The notes below the pieces were generated by a model that saw nothing but the letters and a program-made list of their open reading frames with translations, did not search any database and was not told where the DNA came from. From Arbacia lixula (Eukaryota; Echinodermata; Echinoidea; Arbacioida; Arbaciidae), in assembly GCA_963669155.1 (NCBI GenBank), contig OZ022581.1, positions 23,172,478 through 23,236,477 of the forward strand: a stretch of 64,000 bases of DNA. Reading direction: 5' to 3'. The position numbers and the translations under genes are program-made. Positions 1 to 11,505 of the stretch are shown one piece after another; the first letter of the stretch is position 1, and each line of letters opens with the position of its first letter.

Positions 1-149
1 AAATGAGCGAGATATGACGAAGTTGTGAGCGATCCTAACCAGTCAATCATAGTCCGCGACCCTTGGATCGCCGGTAGAATTTCGTTATTATCGTGGACTA
101 TGATTGGCTGGTTAGGATCGTTCACAACTTCGTCATATCTCGCTCGTTT
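1..149. mobile_element. Foldback MITE-like inverted repeat
   Basis: Bases 1-59 are the reverse complement of about 91-149 with roughly four mismatches, around a loop of about 30 bases. Arm and loop sizes fit a short non-autonomous foldback element. The left end lies at the window edge, so a target duplication cannot be checked. Confidence 0.75.
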
Positions 150-1255
150 TGGATTTGAACATGGTTGATGTTTTGCTGGATCCTGACCCTTCTATGGGGG
201 GAGGTTGAAAAATAATGGTATCTCCATAAAGTACAATAAATTCCGCTTCAGATGATCTCTAAATATTAAGGGCTCAAAAGCGATTGACATTGAAATATAG
301 AGTTTATTTTAATTTTTTTAATTTGTATTAGAACCACATATTTATCTCGAATTTGCAATATTTGTCTGCCTGTTTTAGTGAAATGTTTTTTCACACTTGG
401 TAAATGTCGACATCCAACATACAGTTACAAATGAAAGCGCACGAAAATATGGTATATTCATGAAGATATCGCAGTTTGAAAAGGAGACGTTTTCCGCGGT
501 TCGAGAGGTCAAGTGAAGGTCACGACTACCTCGCTGAAAATAAAATGAGCGTATTTTCCGGTGCCTGCCGTTTGGCTGTCCGAGCAACCTGCCGAGCTCT
601 TGGAAAAAAAACTGATACTCTTTAGAATTACTAGCCAATTTCCTTAAGCTCGGCGGGTGCTCGGCCACGTGGCATGGTTAGGCGTCCTTGCCGGAATGTA
701 CATGTAATGTGATTTGCATATATCACAATGAATCCATCTTATGAATGATGTCTTCGTATACATATTTATACTTATTCATACATATTCAATACTGAGTCAA
801 CAGTCGAATTGCCTTCGTAGAAGCTTGAGCACTATCGTATTTCATCTTGACTTCTCCTGATTTGTTTGGTTTTGTTTGTCTATTCCTCGCTCGCACACTT
901 TTCTGTTGTATTGCTGGATTAATCGTACGCCTTTTGATTTTTGTTCTCGATTTGTTTTCATGTTGTTTCTTGAGTTGCTTATGATTTCTTTTGTTTATTT
1001 CTTTGGTCAATTTGTTTATCCGTACTCCGAAGTGTTCTTTTAATCCACATTATTTTGGGGTCTATACGATTTACAAGCTTGCTTTAAATAGGCCCCATTC
1101 ATATTTCTTTACCTATATCCACTGTATGTTTGATATTGACCATTATGTAATATTTTGCATCATTATACTAGTTTTGTTTATGTCAAAGACTGACTATGTT
1201 GATGTATTATTGCTTTTATTTTACATGTATTGAACAGAAATATGAATAAATTTAA
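150..1255. other. Non-coding DNA left of the array, possible retroposon tail
   Basis: I recognise no gene here. Short open frames (375-668 minus, 786-1010 minus, 991-1233 plus) match no family I know and have no counterparts elsewhere in the window. The stretch ends with an AATAAA-containing tail (about 1240-1255) resembling a LINE 3' end. Similarity to the repeated array unit starts directly after it, so about 1255 is the left breakpoint of the array. Confidence 0.4.
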
Positions 1256-1471
1256 ATTGAATGTATGTTTATCAGGAATTATTTTATGATTATGTACATT
1301 GCATCTTTACCACACAATCCCTATGAAGACCAGTCCTCGTAATGAGTTTGGGCTTAACAAATAAATGTAACAGTTCTATGTGACTTTGATGCTAACGTAA
1401 TCCTCAAACATTTCATGGGCTGTCGTGCTCAAATGTGTTGAATATCAACCATGAAGTAAATATCTAAGGCA

Positions 1472-2662
1472 TCAAATTACGAGAAGTGCATCGACGGAAG
1501 GCGTGTTGAAATTACCCAGCTCTGACCAGGTAAAGTTACCACCAAGGAGATTCATATAAAAGGCTTTGTGGTCTTTGGCTACGAAAAGCATCAACCATCC
1601 AGAATGTACAGCCAAATGGATAGTACTAAAATAAGTACTGGTTGCATCAAAAAGGGTGCGGATAGATGAGCCATCCATACTAGCTCGAAAGATTGCAATT
1701 TGACCGATAGCAATAGGTTCAGTCCAAATCAAGTACTCACTATCCTCATCCAGCAGCATAAGGTTTGAAGTTGGAAAAGATGTCGGTTCTCTAAAGGTAA
1801 TGATGCTTTCGCTGCCGTTCAAGTTGTCGATGTTTCCTCGCTTAATGCCGACTGTATCGATCCAATAAATCAGTCTGAGTTTACTGGATATCTTGATCCC
1901 ATATAAGCAGTCATCGACATCACAATGCACACTGGTTCTGACAATTTCACGAGCATCATCTTTCAGCGAGTATCCGAATAATGTCTTCAAATCAGGTGAG
2001 CTCACGAACAGCGTTTGAAATTTGTAATCTATCTCCAGTCCCCCTATCCAGAAATTCGGGGAAAAATACCGTATCATTACAAAATCCGGTTCTACTAACT
2101 CCCAAAAAGTAAGCACATTATTATTGACGGTGTAAAATTCGCCACGCACACGGTTATACAACATAAAATGTACATTTGACAAATGACCCTCTCCGTTGTG
2201 AAACAGGACCAATTGAGATTCTACCAAGCCCGTCGTGTTGTAAACGCCAAGACCCCAGGGGGATGCATACATACCAATGCGCCACTGAAGTTTACAGCCT
2301 TTCCCTGAATAACCCAAGGCACATCCACAAACAAATGCACCCTCATTGGACAATTGGTAGCATATCTCATTCTCTCCACATAGTTTCAGCTGGCATGGGT
2401 TAGTTATTATTGTACGATAAACACATGTGATGATTTGACCAGGAGGGTGAGAAGAAGGTGTCCAACGTGAGCATAGTGAGGAGTCATTAGTGGTACCTTG
2501 AAGGTGCCCAATCTGCCCAGCCATCAGCCGATCGTATGGTTTGTACCAGCCATGGCAGAACTCTCCTGAAACTGCGTCCACATAACTTGACCGTCCTCGA
2601 GTAGTGGCGACGAGGAAGAATATCGAAATCGGTAGCCACAACTCCATATTTCCTATTTGCAT
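1472..2662 (-). CDS. Secreted EGF / LDL-receptor class B protein, copy 1 (alpha1)
   Basis: Predicted secreted glycoprotein of 396 residues. Residues 1-24 form a signal peptide (hydrophobic core 7-20). Residues 25-88 contain Cys36, Cys64 and Cys80. Residues 90-123 are an EGF-like domain with six cysteines (90, 95, 101, 112, 114, 123) and the GYSG turn. From about 130 the protein resembles an LDLR class B propeller, clearest at 261-360, with YWID (266-269) and IWTE (312-315), each followed by a blade strand ending in DGS/NGS. N-glycosylation sequons lie at 59, 142, 282 and 376. No transmembrane segment or GPI signal is visible. The start is chosen because signal peptide and start are shared by all intact copies; Met6 is an alternative. 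The reading frame has no intron. Function is unknown; extracellular ligand binding is inferred from the domains. Confidence 0.85.
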   Translation of the reverse strand: MQIGNMELWLPISIFFLVATTRGRSSYVDAVSGEFCHGWYKPYDRLMAGQIGHLQGTTNDSSLCSRWTPSSHPPGQIITCVYRTIITNPCQLKLCGENEICYQLSNEGAFVCGCALGYSGKGCKLQWRIGMYASPWGLGVYNTTGLVESQLVLFHNGEGHLSNVHFMLYNRVRGEFYTVNNNVLTFWELVEPDFVMIRYFSPNFWIGGLEIDYKFQTLFVSSPDLKTLFGYSLKDDAREIVRTSVHCDVDDCLYGIKISSKLRLIYWIDTVGIKRGNIDNLNGSESIITFREPTSFPTSNLMLLDEDSEYLIWTEPIAIGQIAIFRASMDGSSIRTLFDATSTYFSTIHLAVHSGWLMLFVAKDHKAFYMNLLGGNFTWSELGNFNTPSVDALLVI

Positions 2663-2960
2663 GTGTTCATGTAGAAGTATAATAACTCTATACTCTTTAA
2701 GTGTGTTGTTCTCTTGTGTTTGCTACACCGCTCACGGACAAAACGATCGGCCCAAAACCAACTCGAGGTCTAAAAGTTGGGCATGCAGTGGTCCAAATTA
2801 TAAGTGTTATGATGGGTCCTAAAAGTCCCTTCACCATGCAAATACATGCATGATTAAAGGCCTGTTTGGATATTTATATATTCTTTCTGGTATACCTTTT
2901 AGGTTTTAAGGATGGGCAAAGTCGCAAATATCACGTAGACTCCACAAAGCAAAGTGCTCG
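2663..2960 (-). promoter_or_regulatory. Upstream region of copy 1 with two conserved blocks
   Basis: Two blocks recur upstream of every gene copy in the array. The proximal block (2718-2785; about 55-125 bases before the start) contains GACCTCGAGTTGG and a GCCGATCG-type core. The distal block (2917-2960) contains AAGTCGCAAATATCACGTAG. Both are better preserved than the DNA between them, so I infer promoter or enhancer function. A weak TATA-like ATATAGAG-type stretch lies nearer the start, but no transcription start can be fixed from sequence. Confidence 0.45.
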
Positions 2961-4540
2961 TTGATGTCTGAAAAACGGGATATTATAAAGCGAGGCTCCT
3001 TTTAAACAGGGCTCCTTTGGAAAACAGTCCTCGAGAGTGAAAGGACTACCCTGTCCAAATATATCGTGAAGTAAATAAAAAAATAAAGGCTATCACATGT
3101 TTAAAACGTCTTTTATTTTCATTTTAGCGACTGACAATCATATTTGATATTTTTTTATGCGCCTCCTTTTTGATCAATGCGTACATCGTTACAAAAAATG
3201 AATTGTTTCTCTATTAGTACTTTTGTAAAAGAAAAACAAAAGAAAAGAATTGCTTATAATCGCATTGTGTATACAAGGTTTTTTTTTCAATCGTATGCAA
3301 TTTCCATTCACACTACACTTCAAATTTCAAAATTAATTTGAAGTTATATTCTACTAATCTATACCCCATCAATAAGAGTAACGCCAACAAAGTTCATCAG
3401 TTTTGAGCTTTTCATCAAGATGATGTAAATTTCATGATTTCCTACAATGCCAATATAGGGACTTGGTAGGTGACTTAAACGAACTGAACATATTTCATTT
3501 CTGGGTAAATTCAAAATGCAATTTTGAGGAATATTAATCTAACAAGGCTACATGTAACATTATTCAAACCGAATCTACGTTCATGGCCATTCCCAGCTGC
3601 CCAGAGGATTGTGTGTTCATAATTCATGTCTGTGTGTGCGCGCTTTTGATGAATTCGTTTCGTTTCAAATTAAAAAAGGAACAAGTTCATAAATTATTAA
3701 TAATTTTTTTAATCAATACTTCTAAGTAGTTTTCCTCCAAAACTATCTATTCAATCTTAATGAAAATTTCACAGTATCTTTGTCTCATAAACTTATACAA
3801 GATGATGCAATTTCAACGTGATCAGTCAGTCGTGACGTCATCTGGGTGCAATTTTGTGTTTTGAACAAATGTTTTGTGTTTTGAACCATGAACAAATGTT
3901 ATGAACGATATCTTCAATACTAAGCTTCATAAATCAAAGAAACTTGGTACATATCAGCTTCATGGCATTATCTATCAAATGATATCACCGGTGTCCGCGT
4001 GCGTCACGATGCATATCACCCCAATTCGTCGCAGTAACGAATTAAATCATTTTTTTTTCATTTTGATGACGTCATCATGGTGTATTTTTTTTGTCAATAT
4101 CTCACTGTGTACTCCAATTCGAATCCTGGCGTTGGTAGCGTCAAAAAATTACTTCATTCATTTTACAAAGTGATTTTGCCTCCTTCTGATGTTATTTCCA
4201 TTACCATGTCCTCCCATTTTGTATACTCTTCACCATCTTTTTTTTTTCTCTTGCCCCTTTATATTAAAAGACTATTAATTCCATGTTGTTAACACATACA
4301 CCTGTACATGTGACCATTCAGGAAAGACTCTGAAATGTTTGTATAGGTGTGTTATTAGCTTTCTTGAGCGTTGCCTCTGATTTTTAGTGAAGAGATGGTG
4401 TCACCGTGCATTTGACACTTATGTCTTCGCCTGAATTTGCATTGACAGACCACCTCATACATACTTGTACAAAAGTATTTCCCGTTTGATATTACGTCTC
4501 TTTCAATCTAAGTCGGTGATAAAAATTGACAGTTCTACAT
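2961..4540. other. AT-rich alpha-unit spacer
   Basis: I see no gene. The stretch is almost identical to 23260-24845 and partly matches 53225-53990, so it belongs to the duplicated unit. The open frame at 3901-4173 is not preserved intact in the second copy (it shifts after a T-run length change) and is not considered coding. Confidence 0.6.
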
Positions 4541-4599
4541 GACTATGATGAATGTATTGCCCTCAGGCTATTCAGTGTTCATATGTGTCAAAAGTCGAC

Positions 4600-5900
4600 A
4601 GCCAAGTGAAACATTCTCAGATCGAATTACGAAAAGTTCCTCAACTTGCTCTTCTGAATAGGAATGATATCGTCCGCCTTTAACCGTCAGCCGAGAGATT
4701 ACTTTCCTGGGCCCCGTATCACAAAGAGTCGGCTGCTATCTATAGCAACTTTGCGATTGATTGCAAAGTTAGTATCTATCGCATCTCCCTGTATCACAAT
4801 CCATCACTGCTATTCATTGCAAGTCCAAGTCTATACATGATTTTGCAATCAATCTTATAGTTACAATTGATTCACACAAGCTACAATCAATATCAATTGC
4901 AAGTTATGATCGATATCGATCGTAGGTTCTTTGTGATATATATTTACGATTGATATCAATTGTACGATCCATAGATCAATCGTACGATTGATCTATCAAG
5001 TGTACGATTAATCATAGCTTTTTGTGAAACGGGCCCCAGGATATTCAGAAAACAGGCTTCAGGCCCGAAACGCACCAGCCATCCAGCGTATGAAACCACA
5101 TCGATAGTGTAATAACAGTTGCACATTACACTTTTAATAGAGAAGAGCCAATCAAACTAGCTTTGAAGCCAGATTGTCTTTTTAGCGCTGATCACACCAA
5201 GATCTCATTTGCATCATCCACCAACAAACGGTATCGACTTTGGAATAGATGTCATTGCTTAACAACATTATCGATTTAGAAGAAGTCGAGCTTTCCCCGA
5301 TGAATACCAGTTGCATCGATCCAACAAACCAGTCTGTGTGTACTGCATACACCGATCTCACATGGGCCTTCGCGGACATCACCAGGCATACTGACCATGA
5401 TGTTAAGTATTCTTTGATAATATCTTTATAAGGCTGCCTCACATAAAGTCTTCGGAATCTGAATAAATTGCCAGTTCTTCGCCGAGTGTATCCCGAACTG
5501 GCGCAAGCACTGCAGATGGAGTACAGCAATATATTTTGGATAATCATACACCATGCAGGTTTGGTATTGCAGTTGCTCGTCAGATTCTGGGAAGCTGAAA
5601 GTGCGCAGGACCGAGAAGCCTGCGTACACTGAAGTTGACAACTTTCCTCTGAATAACCAAAGGCACCCTTTTTGAACGACTTGTAGCATATGGTGACTTC
5701 CTCCCCGTGGGTTCGGTTGGCATGGTCGATTATTGTACGATAAACGCATGTGGTGATTTGATTAGGAGGGTGAGAAGGAGGTGTCAAACGTGAGCATGGC
5801 GAGGAGTCATTAGTAGTACTTTGAGGGTCTGCAATCTGTCCGGCTGTCAGTCGATCCTACTGTTGGCAACATCCTTGGTAGAACGCCCCGAAACCATGTC
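4600..5900 (-). pseudogene. psi-B1, decayed paralogue of the EGF/LDLR-B gene
   Basis: The minus strand retains the segment before the EGF domain (SHPPNQITTCVYRTII near 5750), EGF cysteine fragments and a propeller fragment (5430-5180) matching the region around YWID, but in different frames. The signal peptide part is missing: the homology jumps from the GEFCHGW region (about 5885) to the upstream flank. The 3' end (4600-4700) still aligns to the C-terminal coding region and is split by a MITE at 4706-5040. This is an older paralogue than the main gene, with many frameshifts. Confidence 0.75.
4706..5040. mobile_element. MITE with CCTGGG terminal inverted repeats, inside psi-B1
   Basis: The ends are inverted repeats of about 23 bases: left CCTGGGCCCCGTATCACAAA, and the right end reads CCTGGGGCCCGTTTCACAAA on the minus strand. 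The interior is made of ATCAATTGTACGATTGAT-like palindromic units. The uninterrupted site is present near 54178-54190, where TTTCCTGG runs directly into ATATTC, so the insertion is directly demonstrated within the window. Confidence 0.85.
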
Positions 5901-5904
5901 TCGT

Positions 5905-6653
5905 GTTATTTGCACGTGTTCAAGTAGAAGGAGTTGAATACTTGTATATTATTGAATTGCGCTCATCTGTTCTGTTTGCTACACCGCTCACTGACGAATC
6001 CATGAGGCTTAAAGGGATAGTCCACCCTAAACTAAGTTGGCTTTAATAAAAGCAGAAATATGAAATAAATGAAATAAATGAAGTGAAGGCTTGATGATAC
6101 GTCAAAAAATAAGAAAGTTACGATTGTTATGTTTCTTGATTTCACAAGATTTTGTAAGGTTAATGAATAAAGTACTTGTGAAAAAGATATGGATTGCCTT
6201 GTTTTAAACATTGGTTTATACTAACGACACACCACAAAAATACTGTCAAACATACACGCACACGCATACACACACAGCTACGCATATATTCATACGGACA
6301 TGCTCACATACAACTCATACATGCATTACAAGCAAGACAGAACTATTACAGTGCATTCCCTATGCTGCAATATACAGGCTACAGAATAATGATACAGGCG
6401 TATGTCGTTTTGAAAATTAGACGGAAAAAATATTTTCGGAAATTCTACGAAGTATCTATCGATAATAAACACAATGACATTGAGGTATTGACATTTTCGT
6501 CTACTTGTTTTTTTACGTATAACCAGCTAAAAACAAATGTACAATAGAATGGTAAAAACAGAGCGCAAGTGGGTGCAAATCCTGAGGCAACCTAATTATT
6601 TACATGACACGACTAAAAAATACTGTATGATTGTTTGTTAACGTTTATCTGTC
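5905..6653. other. Spacer with MITE end and AC-rich microsatellite
   Basis: Begins with the promoter-like block of psi-B1 (about 5966-5995). At 6010-6035 there is one end of an AGGGATAGTCCACCC-type element without its partner end. An AC-rich simple repeat spans about 6240-6310. It is duplicated at 25890-26647. The open frames over the repeat are by-products of its composition. Confidence 0.55.
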
Positions 6654-7377
6654 TAAACACAACAAAGAAAGTAAGTCCCCTCCTAAGGAAAATAGCATAA
6701 CTTATGATCGAAAAGGTTTTGAGCAAAATAATTTGGCAAGATTGTTCCTTAACTTATTGACTAACTTCCGTGTGAGCACACATTAAAGGCAAAAATGTCA
6801 CTTTTCAAAGGTCACAAGGGTAATTCTTCATGCCGTTTTAACAATACATTTTGGCATTTCTTGTGCGATTTTTAAAGTTTTTTAGTCAACCATGACACGA
6901 AAATGGCTTCTTATGCTCACATAACATGTCATCTAACATTTTTGTCAAAATATCCAGAGTTTTATTTTTTTCACCAAAATAAATGGTTTTTAAAAGTTTC
7001 AAACTCAAGAGGGATGAGTATTTTTTAAACGGTGCTCACTCAACCAGAACAATGAATTAAGTGTCGGGATAGATGTTAGTGCATCCAGAGATGGATGATA
7101 AACAATGAAAGGACATAAATTATGCGCCAGAAATGGAATTCATTAAAAATTCATAAGGCAGAATCTCAAAATTACCGTTGTGACTTTTGAAAAGTGACAA
7201 TTTTGCCTTTTATGTGTGCTCACTCATGCATGACCAAGTGGATTAATGCAATTTTCACACGGAAGTGAGTAAATAAGTTAAAAAAAACATTCTTGCAAAA
7301 TTATATTGCTCAAGACCTCTTTGATCAAAAGTTATACAATTTTACTAAGAAGGGACTTACTTTTTTTGTTGTGTTTA
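6654..7377. mobile_element. Foldback element, TAAACACAACA ends (copy 1)
   Basis: Left end TAAACACAACAAAGAAAGTA is repeated inverted at the right end (7377 backwards). The arms stay alignable for about 180-215 bases and the right arm has an extra block of about 45 bases. The centre carries no coding frame. The same family recurs at 8588-8807, 18290-18490, 26648-27370 and in degraded form at 54313-54530. Confidence 0.8.
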
Positions 7378-7387
7378 AATTCCTAAT

Positions 7388-8587
7388 CTAGACACAATGA
7401 ATTATGATTGGTATACCTATGCTTCAACAGCAATGTGCCGGAAAAGTGTATAACATTATCACAGTACTCTGATGATTGTAATTGACTGCGTACATCTTCA
7501 TAAAAATTCATGTCAAAATGTAATATTAAAGTTTGTTTAAACATAGGAGCACTAGAACAGATAAACGTTAAATGTCACAAAAGAGCCACGACTTTGCCGG
7601 AGCTTTCTTTTTTGCGTTGTCCGTCCCAAATCCGTTTACACGATCACTTGAGAGACTTTAGGCAGATTTGCTTCAATATTGGTATGAATTATGTAAAAAC
7701 AAAAAAGAGGGAGGGGGGAGTCAACGCTCATCAAGGACACAGGTCCTATATCAATGAACATGGTAAAAAATGGCAAAAAAATGACCTTTCTTGTCTTGAC
7801 GATGAAAGGAAGACTTACAAAAAGTTGTTTGAGTCACATGAGGAGATTATGTACGACATTAAATAGCTTGCGTTCTTTGAAGAAAAATAATCCCTCAGAA
7901 TATTGGTCAATATTAAGGAAAAGTCAAAGAAAAACTTCTATTAAAGATAAAGTTCCATGAAATGTATTTGTGGATCATTTTAAACTCCTAGGCAATAGGA
8001 AAAAATGCTCCAGTCTCAGAGAGCTCAAGGAATGAATTGCAAATACAGACATTTTCAAAACATTGCTGATTTTGACAATGACATTTTGAATATCTCAATT
8101 ACTGTTGAGGAAACCTTGATGATCATTAAGCAATTGGAGAATATTAAGGCCTCTGGTATTGATTTAATGAGGAATGAATTCCTGAAAAATTGCCCGTCTT
8201 CTGTCATGCACATTATTGTTTCTCGTTTTTAATGCTGGACTAGATAGTGGTGTTTTTTGGTGTTTTCCCTACTGATTGGTGTGTTGGAATTATTATTCCA
8301 ATATTTAAGAATATAAGTTAAAAACCCTGAAAACTATAGAGGTATAACATTGTTAACCTGTTTGTGAAGTTCTTCACCTCAATTCTTAACCATAGAATCA
8401 CAGGATATCTACAAAGAAATTCCACAATTGGTGAGGAACAAGCTGGTTTTCGTTCAGGTTACTCAACAACTGATCATGTATTTACACTAAAATGTATAAC
8501 TGATATCTATCTACAGCAAAAAAAAAAAAAAACGTTTATGTTGTCCGTTCATTGATTACAAAAAGCTTTTGATTTTATCGATTTGAT
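7388..8587 (+). pseudogene. LINE-A reverse transcriptase fragment
   Basis: Frames with several shifts read as the N-terminal half of a non-LTR reverse transcriptase. They include a linker with KKNNPSEYWSILRKSQ, then KQLENIKASGIDLMRNEFL, then EEQAGFRSGYSTTDHVFTL near 8430-8500, and remains of the first catalytic-Asp motif (KAFDFID) at about 8560-8580. The palm motif with the DD pair is absent because sequence is cut at about 8587 by a half foldback element. Clade not assigned. Confidence 0.8.
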
Positions 8588-8807
8588 CGAAAATAGACAA
8601 TTACCCTTGTGACTTTTGAAAAGTAACAATTTTGGCTTTAATGTGTGTTCACTCATGCATGACTAGTGGATTACTTCCATTTTCACACGGAAGTTAGTCA
8701 ATAAGTGAAGGTACAATCCTGCCAATTTATGTTGCTCAAAACCTCTTCGATATGTTTTGCTAGTTATGTTATTTTGCGTAGGGGGACTTACCTTTGTGCT
8801 GTGTTTA
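8588..8807. mobile_element. Half of a TAAACACAACA foldback element inside LINE-A
   Basis: Matches only the right arm of the element at 6654-7377, ending in the GGACTTAC...TGTGTTTA terminus at 8807. It separates the LINE-A RT fragment from its C-terminal part. Bases 8808-9180, after it, contain no recognisable coding sequence. Confidence 0.7.
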
Positions 8808-9184
8808 CGTGTTAATAAATGTACTCCCGACTGCATGGTTTATGATGAAACTGGTCGATGTGTATTAAATTTTAAACCGTGTCAAATGCAGAATGGTTGG
8901 GTTTTGGTTAGAGATCATTAAATGGAAACTAGCCAAACACTCAGTTTTACTTTGCCATCTTTCCAAACGCTTGAGCCACAAATGAAGGCTTGAATTCAGC
9001 ATCAATTTGGTTGCGTCATGTTCAAGATAAATCATATTTAAAACAATGCTGGATTTGCAAATTTGTGGATTTAAATGTGAATGGGTACTGAACGCATTGA
9101 AAATTGACACTACCTGATATCTATAAACATGATTGGAAAGCTTCAATATGAAGTAATCGTTTATGTATCAATTATAGAATGTTT

Positions 9185-9790
9185 GCAGGCCTATGGGAAG
9201 TAGAAAAGTATCGATTGTTTCCTAATAGTAAAGCTGCTACTACGTTGTGTAGATTCAGATGTTGATCACACAGTTTACCTAGAAATAATACGTAATAGGT
9301 TTAACTCAGGCATATTGCAGGATGATATATGCACACTCTGTTAGTCAGATACATGGTGATGAATTCCATTATTTATTTGGTTGTCCTTTCTTTTTGGATG
9401 AGAGAAAGTTAAATTTACATAAATCAGTATTACGTGGCCGTACACCTAGCTCGATAGAAGTGGATAAACTTTTTAAGGTGCGAGACTCTTGCCAGTTGAA
9501 GAAACTTGTGAATTTTATTAACATAATCATGAACCATTTTAGACATGAACTGAAAAGAAATGGTTTTGTTGATGTTACTCTTCAATGTTATGAACATTTA
9601 GTTACACGTAGTGGTAGAATTGTAAGAAATCCTGTGGGCCTAGTGTTGTAAATACTGAAGAAGTTATGTACTCTATTTCCTTTATGTATTTGTATGTATT
9701 CGTGTTATTGTATATCATTGTAAATATGTTGAACTCTCATACCCTGAGAGGGGGTCTATGGAGTGAATAAAATATTGCGTTATCTTTTCA
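9185..9790 (+). pseudogene. LINE-A C-terminal fragment and 3' tail
   Basis: The plus-strand frame 9322-9651 contains GDEFHYLFGCPFFLDERK, a motif typical of the C-terminal region of LINE polyproteins. Upstream, 9185-9320 gives further pieces (RNRFNSG) in shifted frames. A short 3' UTR follows, ending near AATAAA-like sequence at 9770. Confidence 0.7.
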
Positions 9791-10189
9791 CAATAAATAC
9801 AAATACAGTTGACGCAATTTCAACCAAACATGGTACCAAATTTGTACACTGCTTAGAGGTAAAACGATTATATTTTTGTCGACAAATTGCTCCAAATTGA
9901 TATTTTTCACAACAAATACTGATCAATCAAACATTGTACAAAGATGTTTCCTTACATTGCCATAGACAACGTAATTTGAGGTAAAATTCCTAAAAAGCTG
10001 ATATCGTTATTTCTTTCCCCACATATTTTAAAGAGCAGAAAGTTCTACACAAGGTGTATCCATTTTGGGCATGTACAGTTTATTCATTGTATCAGTTGAG
10101 AATATTTTCCAGATGTGTACATAGACAATCACTCGATCTGAATGTTCCTATGTACTACTACTAACTTTAACCGGCAAGCGGAGCCACAT
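9791..10189. other. Spacer with one tandem-monomer fragment
   Basis: Bases 9800-9930 resemble one monomer of the AACCAAACATGGTAC repeat found in long arrays at 34660, 43800 and 49130. The remainder holds no gene. It is duplicated at 28936-29279 with a deletion of about 30 bases. Confidence 0.5.
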
Positions 10190-10645
10190 CACCCCTGTCT
10201 TGAAAAGTCTTCATTGGTTGCCCCGAGGGAACGCCTTGTCTTTAAAATACTTCTTTTAGTCTTTCATATTATCAACGGAACTTCCCCCAGCTACAAATAA
10301 ATCTTTAATTCACAACTACCAACCATCACGAACCTTAAGATCCTCCACATCCCGTCTTTTGCAAGTTCCGGTTTCAAAGAGATCATGGGGAGAACGGGTC
10401 TTTGCCCATGCAGGGCCAACCCTATGGAATTTTCCTCCACAGAGTTGGAAAACCCTGACATCAGTGACCACCTTCAAGGGCAACCTAAAGACATACCTGT
10501 ATAATGGTGCTTTTTGAAGTACAAGTTCATACCTGTATTGTATTTTTCTCTCTCTCTTTAATTTGCTCTGAAGCGCCTTGAGCATCTGATTAAGATGGAA
10601 AGTGCGCTATATAAATTCTATGTATTATTATTATTATTAATACTA
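10190..10645 (+). pseudogene. LINE-B (CR1/L2-like) 3' end
   Basis: The last part of an RT polyprotein in broken frames, followed by a short 3' UTR with AGCGCCTTGAGCA and GCGCTATATAAAT and a TATTATT tail at 10622-10645, the usual structure of CR1/L2-like 3' ends. The copy at 29280-29775 keeps a cleaner frame. Confidence 0.8.
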
Positions 10646-10725
10646 GGTTGTTCTTTAAAAAAAGTAATATTTTGTGAATTGAATCAATTTTTGCCAAGTG
10701 AAATCGGCATTTCGCATATATACAC

Positions 10726-10912
10726 TCAAAGAGGGTTACAGTTCGATATTCCGAAGGTTCGTTTATTCGGAAGATTCGTTATTCCGACGGTTCGTAATTC
10801 CGAAAAACGTAAATTGCCTATTACCTCTATGCTCGTTAGTCCGAGAACGAAAAAGGGCTCGTTAATCCGAGCATTTGTCGCGTAACGTTCGGAATAACGA
10901 GTGCTTCCCTCA
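10726..10912. repeat. GTTCGTTATTCCGAAG-type short repeat element
   Basis: Repeated and locally palindromic units built on TTCCGAA/TTCGGAA and GTTCGT(T/A)A, with CTCAAAGAGGG near the left end and CCTCAAAGAGAAGG near the right end. Non-coding; open frames across it exist on both strands because the repeat lacks stops. Confidence 0.6.
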
Positions 10913-11094
10913 AAGAGAAGGTCCTTCGCATTGTGATTACTCAAGTGGTATGGATTTGTATTCTCTTGCACAAAATAAATGGTATATATATGCAAATTGA
11001 TGCCATTGCTGTTGTGAGATCATGCATCTTTAAAAAGAAAAAGTTACAAAATATTGCATATTTATGCTTTATGTCACCTTCTACACGAATAACA

Positions 11095-11420
11095 AAATAA
11101 TAATTCGAGTTTCTGAAATTTATTGCTTGTCCATCTCTGTTTTTCTTCGAATAATCATCACATTGTAAGATCTGTTCAATTATTGATAGGCCCATCATCT
11201 GTTTTCCCGACACCTCCCGACACCCATTCAGCATGCTGCTTATCAAAGCATGTAGGTGATGTTGATCGAGGCTGGATCAGGCTTTCTGCAACATGGGCTG
11301 GAATTTTTACAGAAAGATATCATCCCTCACTTTCTTGTTGGCTTTCTGCTTGCTGCCATCCCAAAGGTTTTCCATCGCGTTGCAGTTGCTCAATGTCATT
11401 TCCTCAAGAAACTGTTCAGT
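11095..11420 (-). pseudogene. Tc1-like transposase C-terminal relic (beta1 3' flank)
   Basis: The minus strand reads CNAMENLWDGSKQKA at about 11390-11345, then, after a frameshift, KAWSSLDQHHL and ISSMLNGCREV. This fits the end of a Tc1/mariner DDE transposase, where NPIENLW carries the third catalytic acidic residue and W..ID precedes the C-terminal helix. Nothing of the N-terminal or earlier catalytic parts is present. The same relic recurs in four other flanks. Confidence 0.65.
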
Positions 11421-11505
11421 AAGTTTTAAAAGGAATTCGGGCGCATTTTGCAGAGGCCATGAGCTCATCCAGATCAATATCACATATGCGCTTTACAGGG
11501 AATAT

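Noticed and set aside
786-1010. Lys/Arg-rich minus-strand frame
   Set aside because: No family recognised, not repeated in the array, likely part of a retroposon tail.
2176-2403. Plus-strand frames antisense to the gene (also 21970-22308, 37935-38273, 51915-52127)
   Set aside because: They recur only because the coding strand recurs; no start context, domain or independent conservation.
6194-6547. Thr/His-rich frames over AC repeats (also 26179-26457, 55128-55325)
   Set aside because: Microsatellite translation; frames differ between the duplicated copies.
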